Source: M3007 sp032115775
GTDB lineage: Bacteria; Bacteroidota; Bacteroidia; Chitinophagales; Saprospiraceae
NCBI GenBank assembly: GCA_032115775.1
Contig: JAUMBL010000055.1
Span: forward strand, 1-9,402
Reading direction: 5' to 3'
DNA: 9,402 bases
Shown: positions 1 to 5,830 of the stretch, in pieces
How positions within the stretch are numbered: position 1 is the first letter of the stretch
How the letters are laid out: every line of letters begins with the position of its first letter
The notes under the pieces: model-generated
The model's database searches: none
Seen by the model: only the letters and a program-made list of their open reading frames with translations
Told to the model about the DNA's origin: nothing
Translations under genes and position numbers: made by a program

Positions 1-938
1 CTTGCCAGAAAAGTGTACTGCCATTGTACGCCGGCGTACGCGCGCCAACGCGGATGGGCTTGCCAGTACAGCTGCAGGGGAATTTCGAGCCGATGTAAAC
101 TGGCAATAGGAACCAGCACATTGCCTGTAACCGCCACGCCGGAGAAGGCGTTATTCTCCAACACGCGATCGTCGCCTGTAAGGCTTGAATAGACGGTTTC
201 GGTCAGTAGAATGCTGGGTGTATTTGCCCTTGGAAATCGTTCGTACTGATAGCCGGCGCCGGCCCGCAGGCCGAATTTGCCCGACCAGCGCCAGTCGGCC
301 AACACGCCCGCCGACGGAGAAAGCGAACCGGACACGGGATTGAGCCGCGCGGCGGCGTAAATGCCGGGCTGCAGTTTCCGGTTTCCGGATTTTTTAACTG
401 GATAGATCGGGGGCGGTGCCGCCGGCCGGAGGGATGAACTGACGGGCTGCCCGGAGACGACTTGATCCGGCAATTCGCGCGCTGGAAGGAACAATGCAGG
501 CGCTCCGGCGATTGGCGCGGACTGGTTGAACGCGCCGGATTCGTTGGCCGGAGGATCGGCGACGGGCGACTCCGGCATTCCTACCTGCGCCTCGGGCATC
601 GCTGCGGCAACAGGCTGCCGGGCAGGCGCCGGTTTTTGGGGATCAGACGCCGGATAGACGATTATTTCCGATGCGGTTGGACGCCCGCCCGAAGGCGCGG
701 CGGCGACCCGCGGGACAGGCGCGGCCGTTTTTTCAGGCGGCTGGGGGCGCAACACCGGTTGCGCCGAGCGCCAGCGTTGCTGCGCGAGGATGCCGGCAAC
801 GGTTGCGGCGCCGAGGAAGATCCAGATGAGGAATCGGCGTTTGCGTTTTTGCGGCATTTCACGGTCGAGGGTGCGCTGCATTGCTGCCCAACCGCGGTCA
901 GTCAGATCTGAAGATGCGTGTAAATCTGTATTGTCCAT
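1..938 (-). CDS. Probable anti-sigma-type membrane protein with C-terminal outer-membrane beta-barrel-like domain (partial, C-terminus missing)
   Basis: This frame stays open from an ATG at 938 to the window edge, giving 312 residues without a stop. A stop codon lies just upstream in frame (951-953), so 938 is the first possible ATG. Residues 1-35 are polar and cytoplasmic-looking, ending in a basic cluster (KRKRR). Residues 36-52 form one transmembrane helix. A Pro/Ala-rich linker follows to about residue 190. The rest alternates in the way of beta strands and contains LHRLEIPLQLYW, a pattern common in PorT-like outer-membrane barrels of Bacteroidota. It begins 53 bases after the ECF sigma gene, which suggests co-transcription. 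In Bacteroidota, genes in this position often encode single-TM partners of the sigma factor. That role is inferred from position and architecture; no classic zinc-binding anti-sigma motif is visible. Confidence 0.72.
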   Translation of the reverse strand, partial: MDNTDLHASSDLTDRGWAAMQRTLDREMPQKRKRRFLIWIFLGAATVAGILAQQRWRSAQPVLRPQPPEKTAAPVPRVAAAPSGGRPTASEIIVYPASDPQKPAPARQPVAAAMPEAQVGMPESPVADPPANESGAFNQSAPIAGAPALFLPARELPDQVVSGQPVSSSLRPAAPPPIYPVKKSGNRKLQPGIYAAARLNPVSGSLSPSAGVLADWRWSGKFGLRAGAGYQYERFPRANTPSILLTETVYSSLTGDDRVLENNAFSGVAVTGNVLVPIASLHRLEIPLQLYWQAHPRWRAYAGVQWQYTFLA

Positions 939-991
939 AGCATTTTTGTCTTATCGTTACCATTGGGATCAGTTATCCCGAAAGACGGCCG

Positions 992-1555
992 CTATCTGCT
1001 GATTTTTTCGGGATATTGGTTGTACAATTGTGCGCGCAGGCGTTGGCGCGCGGAGGAAAGATGCCACTTGGAAGTGCCTTCGCTCATTCCCAGGGTGTCG
1101 GCGATTTCTGCATGCGAGTATCCTTCGATGGCGTATAGCCGGAAAACCTCCTGGCTTGCATGCGGCAGTTGTCGCATGAGCTGTAGGATATCTTCTTCAA
1201 AAAGCCGGTCGTGGCCTTGCTCGGTGATGGAATCGTCCTGTTCTTCAAGAACCAGGAAGTGCACGTACCGGGCGTTGTTCCGAAAGTGATCGGCGATGGT
1301 GTGGTACACGATCCGTCGTATCCAACCCTCCAGGCTTCCTTTGAAACCAAAGGTGTTAATTTTTTGAAATACGCGCAGGAAGCCAACATTCAGGATATCG
1401 AGCGCGGCATTTTCGTCCTGGGTATAGCGCCGGCACATCCGAAGCATCCCTGGAAAAAAACGGCGGTACAGCGCCTCCTGTGCCCGTCGGTCGTTGCGGG
1501 CGCAAGAGCGTACCAGTTCCTCGTCGGTATATATTTTTTTTCCAAAAAATGCCAT
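992..1555 (-). CDS. RNA polymerase sigma factor, ECF subfamily (sigma-70 family)
   Basis: This 187-residue protein has the normal length and layout of an extracytoplasmic-function sigma factor. Sigma region 2 spans roughly residues 27-93 (EALYRRFFPGMLRMCRRY, then DILNVGFLRVFQKI and GWIRRIVYHTIADHFR) and would contact core polymerase and the -10 element. Region 4 spans about 122-175, with LPHASQEVFRLYAIEGYSHAEIA leading into a helix-turn-helix around 147-170 that would bind the -35 element. It should redirect RNA polymerase to a small regulon, probably in response to an envelope signal sensed through the downstream membrane protein. The ATG at 1555 is preceded by an AT-rich stretch without a Shine-Dalgarno sequence, which is usual in Bacteroidota. 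The target promoters cannot be told from this window. Confidence 0.93.
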   Translation of the reverse strand: MAFFGKKIYTDEELVRSCARNDRRAQEALYRRFFPGMLRMCRRYTQDENAALDILNVGFLRVFQKINTFGFKGSLEGWIRRIVYHTIADHFRNNARYVHFLVLEEQDDSITEQGHDRLFEEDILQLMRQLPHASQEVFRLYAIEGYSHAEIADTLGMSEGTSKWHLSSARQRLRAQLYNQYPEKISR

Positions 1556-1559
1556 TGCA

Positions 1560-1567
1560 CAAATTTA
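1560..1567 (-). promoter_or_regulatory. Possible Bacteroidota -7 promoter element upstream of the sigma gene
   Basis: On the minus strand this reads TAAATTTG, an exact match to the Bacteroidota -7 consensus TAnnTTTG. It lies only four bases before the sigma-factor ATG, so transcription from it would give an almost leaderless mRNA. No TTG is seen about 19-21 bases further upstream as the -33 part. The match may be chance in an AT-rich stretch. Confidence 0.22.
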
Positions 1568-1604
1568 CGCAATTACTTCGGCCATCACGACTGCGTTATA
1601 CAAA

Positions 1605-1644
1605 GTAACTACTTAGCCGGACCGCTGTCCGGTTAAGTAGTTAC
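1605..1644. repeat. 40-base near-perfect palindrome between the outer-membrane protein and sigma genes
   Basis: The left arm GTAACTACTTAGCCGGAC (1605-1622) pairs with GTCCGGTTAAGTAGTTAC (1627-1644) around the four-base loop CGCT. Seventeen of 18 positions are Watson-Crick pairs and the other (1616/1633) is G-T. It starts one base after the stop codon of the upstream gene and ends 49 bases before the sigma-factor ATG. A transcript would form a strong hairpin, but neither side has a run of U, so it is not a textbook intrinsic terminator. The arms match the outer arm of repeat element 2 (7125-7141, reverse strand) at 15 of 17 bases, so it is probably part of the same repeat family. It could also be a protein-binding operator for the sigma operon. 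Confidence 0.8.
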
Positions 1645-1645
1645 A

Positions 1646-2380
1646 TTACAACAAGATTCCGATCCCCAATTCGGCCCGGCGGTACAGGATGCGGTCGTTG
1701 CCCCGGCTGCCGTTCCAGGATGAAACCCAGGAGCGCGACATGCGCTGGAAGCGCAAGCCGAAGTGGAGCGTAAAGTGATTGCCGAAACGGACGCCCGTCT
1801 GCGCCAGCGCCATCCAGCCGCCGCGCCAATCGTTTTCCTCCAGATTCCAGCCTGGTTCAGTCCGACCTGCGAAAGCGCCACCAAGGCCGACCGCATAGAA
1901 CGGACTCACCCTTTTCGCCCGGGTGTAGCCCCGAACCTCCGCAAAGATCGGATAGGAGGCAGGCCCTACATCGTCCACGGCGTAATTTTCCAGTCCGAAA
2001 CCCAATCCGAATCCGAGTCGGCGCTCCAGGCTATATCCGCTGCTGTGCAGCAGGCTCAGCCCGGCGGCGGCATAGCCGTAGTAGTCGCGCCCGAAGGTGA
2101 CCGATCCGCGCGTTGCGTGGTACCAGCCGCGCTCCTTGAAGTTGTAGCGCCGGGACTCCCCGCAATGCTGCGTAATCCGGCGAACGCTTTCCGTGCGCGT
2201 CCAAATGTCCGTGCCGTTCCAAGTTTGGAAATGCAGTTCGCCGTTCGGTTGATAGGATATGATTTTACCCTGGAAGCGATCGCCGCTGCGCATCCAGAGG
2301 ATGTCGCGGCAATTCAAGGAGTCCTGGGCGGCTGCCGTACAAGACAGCGCGATGGACAGGATCAGAAATATGTTGCGCAT
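1646..2380 (-). CDS. Secreted outer-membrane beta-barrel protein
   Basis: The protein has 244 residues from the ATG at 2380, which I chose because it begins directly with a good signal peptide (MRNIFLILSIALSCTAAAQ, cleavage near residue 19). The open frame runs back to 2491, but that would put 37 non-signal residues in front and overlap the preceding gene. After the signal, residues 26-72 (ILWMRSGDRFQGKIISYQ and onward) resemble a small beta module often found at the mature N-terminus of Bacteroidota exported proteins. From about residue 85 the sequence is Gly/aromatic-rich with alternating strands (GLGFGLENYAV, FYAVGLGGAFAG, FTLHFGLRFQRM) and ends in the hydrophobic GIGILL, as expected for a small outer-membrane barrel. 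I do not recognise a specific family or substrate. The gene lies 64 bases after a small lipoprotein gene and may share its transcript. Confidence 0.75.
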   Translation of the reverse strand: MRNIFLILSIALSCTAAAQDSLNCRDILWMRSGDRFQGKIISYQPNGELHFQTWNGTDIWTRTESVRRITQHCGESRRYNFKERGWYHATRGSVTFGRDYYGYAAAGLSLLHSSGYSLERRLGFGLGFGLENYAVDDVGPASYPIFAEVRGYTRAKRVSPFYAVGLGGAFAGRTEPGWNLEENDWRGGWMALAQTGVRFGNHFTLHFGLRFQRMSRSWVSSWNGSRGNDRILYRRAELGIGILL

Positions 2381-2444
2381 GTTGTTATGGTATGCGGTGG
2401 GTGATCTATGATGCTTTTGCAAGTCGAAATTTTGCGTATCGCTC

Positions 2445-2834
2445 TTATTTTCTAATATACGTATGATCGAAACAATCGGCGCACAAATCATAGAGGAATA
2501 AAGTATCCGCCCTGATTTGGTATGCCTGCACGGCGCCGGTCTCGAATTCGATGTAGGTATTTGTGTCCCAAACGGAGTCCGGCCGCATCACCAGGTCGTA
2601 AGGCGATTCAAGGATCAGGGAGTCATTTTTATATTCGCGATAGCGCAGATCGTCAATTTCCAGCCTGATACGGTAACCCTCGCTTTCCGGCGTCTGCTTC
2701 CAGCCGCCGAAGCCGCCGAAGGATTGCACCCATTCCCATTCGCCCTGGATCCCGATAGGCTTGGAGCAGTCCGATTCCTTTTTACACGAAAAAAAGGGCA
2801 ATAGGCAGCAGAGTAAGATACAATATTTATACAT
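2445..2834 (-). CDS. Small lipocalin-like lipoprotein
   Basis: This 129-residue protein begins with a lipoprotein signal (MYKYCILLCCLLPFFSC), with Cys17 as the likely lipidated residue followed by KKE. The mature part starts with GEWEWVQSFGGFGGW and ends with DTLFLYDLCADCFDHTYIRK. This resembles a set of small Bacteroidota lipoproteins predicted to have a lipocalin-like beta-barrel fold, in which a G-x-W opening and a closing C-x-D-C-F-x-H-x-Y segment recur. I make that link from pattern memory. No enzymatic residues stand out and the ligand is unknown. The ATG at 2834 follows an AT-rich leader with no Shine-Dalgarno sequence. Repeat element 1 lies upstream, so its transcription is probably independent of the LVIVD gene. 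Confidence 0.8.
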   Translation of the reverse strand: MYKYCILLCCLLPFFSCKKESDCSKPIGIQGEWEWVQSFGGFGGWKQTPESEGYRIRLEIDDLRYREYKNDSLILESPYDLVMRPDSVWDTNTYIEFETGAVQAYQIRADTLFLYDLCADCFDHTYIRK

Positions 2835-2910
2835 AAGCGTGAATTTATATATTTTTGCTTTTCAATAAGTTAAATTTAAACTGAGCGATTCGAATATTAT
2901 TTCGAAAATC

Positions 2911-3090
2911 GGCCGGTTGGGTGAGGGGTTGTGTCACAAGTATTTCGCCGCCTCCGGCGGCGAAATAAAATGATGTTTGATCGCCTGTTCTTTTGATTTT
3001 TTTTAGAAAAAATCAAAAGAACAGGCGATCAAACAAAATATTTTTTTGTTTAAATGGGCATCAATGGATTTTTTACACACCTCCTCACAA
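2911..3090. repeat. Repeat element 1: nested inverted-repeat element with two hairpins
   Basis: The core at 2933-3059 is homologous to 6993-7118 on the opposite strand: outside the loops, 109 of 123 aligned bases agree. It contains hairpin A (2941-2967), with perfect 12-bp arms TATTTCGCCGCC/GGCGGCGAAATA around TCC, and hairpin B (2974-3035), with a perfect 29-bp stem around the loop TTAG. Outer arms GTGAGGGGTTGTGT (2921-2934) and ACACACCTCCTCAC (3075-3088) are inverted repeats matching at 12 of 14 positions. The full extent (2911-3090) is my estimate from weaker similarity to element 2. It lies in the gap between the LVIVD gene and the small lipoprotein gene. No open frame inside is convincing. 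It looks like a non-coding dispersed repeat or MITE-like element. Confidence 0.85.
2974..3035. repeat. Hairpin B of element 1: perfect 29-bp stem
   Basis: The arms at 2974-3002 and 3007-3035 are exact reverse complements with a TTAG loop. The loop side of the stem is pure A/T (six A-T pairs) and the base carries the GC-containing part, with GCCTGTT shared with element 2. In either direction the stem would make a long double-stranded RNA. It is not followed directly by a U-run on the minus strand, although a seven-T run (3041-3047) lies six bases beyond it on the plus strand. Confidence 0.9.
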
Positions 3091-3218
3091 TGCTCGATCG
3101 GAATATTATTTTCCAGCCGATTGCCAATAGGCACTAACGAGACAACGCCATTATACTCAATTGGAATTTTATTTTCCGGATATTTGTCCTTAAACACTTG
3201 TGAGGTCGCCTACTCCGA
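3091..3218. other. AT-rich intergenic tract with an imperfect 63-base-spaced direct repeat; possible gene remnant
   Basis: This stretch between the LVIVD gene stop and element 1 is visibly more AT-rich than the genes. Two 22-base segments, 3093-3114 and 3156-3177, agree at 19 of 22 positions and are spaced by exactly 63 bases, a multiple of three. On the minus strand a frame opening at GTG 3197 reads ENKIPIEYN and then ENNIPIEHC 21 residues later, and continues into element 1 to stop in its hairpin loop (3003). Some of the differences between the two units are synonymous in this frame. It may be a remnant of a repeat protein cut off by the element. There is no ATG and no convincing ribosome site, so I do not call it a gene. 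Confidence 0.4.
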
Positions 3219-4487
3219 TTACTGCACCAAAATTCTGCTGATTTCCACCGGTTGAGCCGGATTCGTAACATCGTATTGGAAAAAACCGCCTTTCCCGATG
3301 AGCAACAAGCGGGTATTGTCGAGCAAGATCACGTCGTAGCTATCAACTCCCGGGAGGTGTGCGATTTGTTTCAATGCAACCGGGTTGGTTTTGTCGAATA
3401 CCTTGAGGCCGTCGTCGCAAAGAAACAGGTGGGTATTATTGACGGCCAGCCCCATGGGCCTTTTCATATCTAGGGCCGCCAGTTGGGCGGTTTGGGGCAG
3501 AAACTCGATTCCCACGACCAGCAGGCGATTGATATCGCCGTTGCAGGTAGTGCCGTCGTGGACGGTGACGTAGGCGTATTTGTCGTCGCATACGACGGGG
3601 TCGCAGCCGGTGGCATGCCAGAACGTCGTGCTCTGGACGGGTTTGCGGGGGTCGCTGTTATTGAACACAAATACGCCGTTGCGCGCGCCTAGGAACAGGT
3701 AATTTTTCCAGGGGAAGATCGTTTCGATGTCCCAGCCGGCGATGGTTTCGTCGAGTTTGACCGGGCAGGCCGGGTTGCTTACGTCGTAAGACCGCAGATT
3801 CCGGTGATCCACCGTGTAAAAATAATTCCCAGTGAGGGCAAAACGGGCAAAAGAACCGCTGACACCCGCGTTGGCGAGTGCGGAATTTGCACCCTCGGAA
3901 GACTGGGCGTTGAACAAGCCATCGGCCAAATCAATAAAAATGGCCTCTCCGCGACGGAACCAAGCGTTGTCGAAGCCCCGGTTGCAGGGGACTTCTTCCG
4001 TGATTTCCGTCTGATCATACTTGACGAGATAGCCGCGGTACGGATCGAAACCGAGGAGCGAAAATTCATTTTCCCGACGGCAAACCAGTGCAGGTTGTTG
4101 CAGGTTGCTGATGTTGATGCTCAGCATGTCCATGTACTGGTCGGCGTACAGGTAATCGCCTTTTACAGCCATGTCCACATTGCCCGGGATGTGCCAGAAG
4201 GCAATGGGGCGCGGGGCGGCGGGGTCGCTGTTGTCCACCACGTGAATCCCTTCCTGGAACTCATTGATGAACAAATGATGCCCCCGGTAGTAGATTTTTC
4301 CCGGGTTTTTAAGCGGCCGGGGGCCTTCAAAAACGGGTTCGGCGCGGCACTCCGCTACCGTTTTGTACACCGGATCGAAGCGTACGAAGGTGCGGTTTGA
4401 GGTGCATTGATCCTTTAGGCAACCCGGAAGCAGGAGGGCTGCCAAGGGAAGGGCAAAAAGCAATGGAAGCAGGTATCGGATTTTCAT
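3219..4487 (-). CDS. LVIVD-repeat beta-propeller lipoprotein
   Basis: The protein has 422 residues. It starts with a lipoprotein signal ending in LLLPGC, so Cys23 is the likely lipid attachment and the protein should be anchored in the cell envelope. At least six copies of an LVIVD-like motif are visible: GIHVVDNSDPAAPRPI (80-95), MLSINISNLQQP (121-132), LRSYDVSNPACPVKL (231-245), GVFVFNNSDPRKPV (271-284), GLKVFDKTNPVALKQI (360-375) and GFFQYDVTNPAQPVEI (401-416). The pattern of a hydrophobic strand, D-x-S/T-N/D-P and then x-x-P is that of LVIVD repeats, which fold as propeller blades. Several Cys residues (such as 295, 300 and 315) could form disulfides. The role is unknown; such proteins are usually thought to bind surface partners. 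The ATG at 4487 is the obvious start because the signal begins there. Confidence 0.88.
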   Translation of the reverse strand: MKIRYLLPLLFALPLAALLLPGCLKDQCTSNRTFVRFDPVYKTVAECRAEPVFEGPRPLKNPGKIYYRGHHLFINEFQEGIHVVDNSDPAAPRPIAFWHIPGNVDMAVKGDYLYADQYMDMLSINISNLQQPALVCRRENEFSLLGFDPYRGYLVKYDQTEITEEVPCNRGFDNAWFRRGEAIFIDLADGLFNAQSSEGANSALANAGVSGSFARFALTGNYFYTVDHRNLRSYDVSNPACPVKLDETIAGWDIETIFPWKNYLFLGARNGVFVFNNSDPRKPVQSTTFWHATGCDPVVCDDKYAYVTVHDGTTCNGDINRLLVVGIEFLPQTAQLAALDMKRPMGLAVNNTHLFLCDDGLKVFDKTNPVALKQIAHLPGVDSYDVILLDNTRLLLIGKGGFFQYDVTNPAQPVEISRILVQ

Positions 4488-4506
4488 AGCGTCGTATATT
4501 TTTCGC

Positions 4507-4523
4507 GTTATTACTTATCCGGA
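4507..4523 (+). repeat. Solo copy of the GTWRYTACTTAKCCGGA motif
   Basis: The sequence GTTATTACTTATCCGGA matches the palindrome arm at 1605-1621 and the element 2 arm at 7125-7141 (reverse strand) at 14 of 17 positions each. It lies 19 bases upstream of the LVIVD gene ATG, within a 106-base gap that shows no hairpin. It may be a degenerate end of the repeat family or a binding site near the promoter. With three mismatches, chance is not excluded. Confidence 0.4.
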
Positions 4524-4593
4524 TAGACGGGTGATCGAAGTAGAAAGGTTGGGTCGGCGGGAAAAAATAATTGCGACTGGGTATGTCGCCGCG

Positions 4594-5682
4594 TTATTTT
4601 CGTTTTTTCCGCTTGTAACTGTCCAGCACAAAACTGCCGAGGCCTTGCAGGGAAGAGTAGAACGCCTTTCCGTTATTCGCGGCCGTGAAGGCTTCCACGA
4701 ACCGAACCAGGTACGGATCTCGGGCGATCATAAAGGTGGTGATGGGGATGTCAAGCCGTTTGCATTGCATGGCCAGATTGAGGCAGCGATTGACAATTTT
4801 GCGATCGATTCCGAACGAATTTTTGTAATATTTTTTACCAATTTTAAGGCAAGTGGGCTTGCCGTCGGTAATCATAAAAATCTGTTTGTTCGGATTGCGG
4901 CGGCGCTTGAGGATATCCATGGCGAGCTCCAGTCCGGCAACCGTATTGGTGTGGTAGGGGCCGACTTCGAGGTAAGGAATATCTTTGAGTTCGATGGGCC
5001 AGGCGTCGTCGCCGAAGACGATGAGGTCGAGGGTATCCTTGGGGAAACGGGTTTTAATAAATTCAGCGAGGGCGAGCGCCACCTTTTTGGCGGGCGTGAT
5101 GCGGTCTTCGCCGTACAGGATCATGGAGTGCGAAATGTCAATCATCAGCACGGAAGACATTTGGCTCTGGTAGTAGGTTTCGTGCACTTCCAGATCGTCC
5201 TGGGTAAGTTGGAACGATTCGATGCCGTGGTTAATATAGGCGTTGCGGAGCGAGTTGGTGACGGCCAGTTGATCGAGGCTGTCGCCAAATTCATAGGGTT
5301 TGATGTCGGCGGTGTGTTCGTCGCCGCGGCCGACGATCGAGGTATTGTGCCCGCCGGCTCTGGTTTTTTTCAGATCGCCGAAAATATCCTCCAGGCTTTT
5401 TTGTCGGAGGCTGATTTCGAGTTTGGCGGTGGGGCCGGCGCCGTTTTCGCCCTGCCCATCGCGGCGGATATAACCGCGTTCTTCCAGGTCGCGGATAAAA
5501 TCGCCGATCCCGTATTCCGGCGTGGTGAGTTGGTACTCTTTGTCCAGTTCGGTGAGCCAGGAGAGCGCCTCGTCCACATTACCGGAAGTGTAGAGCATCA
5601 GCTCCTGGAAGATCTTAAAGAGCTGATCGAAGGTTCCCTTGTCGGGATTAGGCTTGTAATTGGAAAAACGGAACCCAAGCAT
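4594..5682 (-). CDS. VWA domain-containing protein with intact MIDAS
   Basis: This 362-residue protein has no signal peptide or membrane segment and should be cytoplasmic. Residues 1-170 form a helical N-terminal region. A von Willebrand A domain occupies about 176-345: a hydrophobic strand (SSVLMIDIS), the metal-site motif D182-x-S184-x-S186, a Thr in the PYHTNT loop (245 or 247) and Asp273 in MITDG. These residues would bind a divalent metal and allow metal-dependent protein contacts. The segments ILYGEDRITPAKKVALALAE, FMITDGKPTCLK and YYKNSFGIDRKI look like a strongly conserved Bacteroidota family usually described as VWA proteins that work with a MoxR- or chelatase-type AAA ATPase. No such ATPase gene is present in this window, so the partner is inferred. 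A lysine-rich tail (SYKRKKRK) ends the protein. Confidence 0.9.
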   Translation of the reverse strand: MLGFRFSNYKPNPDKGTFDQLFKIFQELMLYTSGNVDEALSWLTELDKEYQLTTPEYGIGDFIRDLEERGYIRRDGQGENGAGPTAKLEISLRQKSLEDIFGDLKKTRAGGHNTSIVGRGDEHTADIKPYEFGDSLDQLAVTNSLRNAYINHGIESFQLTQDDLEVHETYYQSQMSSVLMIDISHSMILYGEDRITPAKKVALALAEFIKTRFPKDTLDLIVFGDDAWPIELKDIPYLEVGPYHTNTVAGLELAMDILKRRRNPNKQIFMITDGKPTCLKIGKKYYKNSFGIDRKIVNRCLNLAMQCKRLDIPITTFMIARDPYLVRFVEAFTAANNGKAFYSSLQGLGSFVLDSYKRKKRK

Positions 5683-5830
5683 GCGCGTTGTGAGTCTGAT
5701 AAAAAGTGAGGCAGAAAAGCTGGACAGAGAACACCGGGCGTCCGAAAGGGTTTAGCGCCCGTTGGGAATTTTTAGCCGAAGGTAAAAATAGGATCATTTT
5801 TCACTCGGCGAGAAAACGCCAACCGTTCGC
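5683..5830. other. Intergenic region upstream of the VWA gene
   Basis: These 148 bases separate the secreted-protein gene from the VWA gene. A small inverted repeat CGGGCG/CGCCCG with a 15-base loop lies around 5732-5760, without a U-run. A seven-of-eight match to TAnnTTTG (TACCTTCG on the minus strand, about 5777-5784) is the only promoter hint, and no -33 partner is clear. Confidence 0.3.

Noticed and set aside
462..911. A 149-codon Arg-rich open frame on the plus strand
   Set aside because: It is antisense to the TM/barrel-like protein, and its Arg-rich composition is typical of a shadow of a Pro/Ala-rich GC-rich gene.
2381..2491. The 37-residue N-terminal extension of the outer-membrane protein gene
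   Set aside because: It would overlap the end of the preceding gene and place polar residues before a complete signal peptide that begins at 2380.
2889..2906. Short inverted repeat TTCGAA/TTCGAA upstream of the small lipoprotein gene
   Set aside because: Six-base self-complementary words in an AT-rich stretch are expected by chance, and there is no second site to compare.
3003..3197. A 64-codon minus-strand frame with a GTG start running into element 1
   Set aside because: There is no ATG or ribosome site, and its last third is made of hairpin B sequence. It is better described as a possible remnant than as a live gene.
4531..5709. A 392-codon open frame on the plus strand opposite the VWA gene
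   Set aside because: It is antisense to a gene with clear VWA motifs, and its translation has no recognisable domain. Codon use of the real gene leaves few stops on the other strand.
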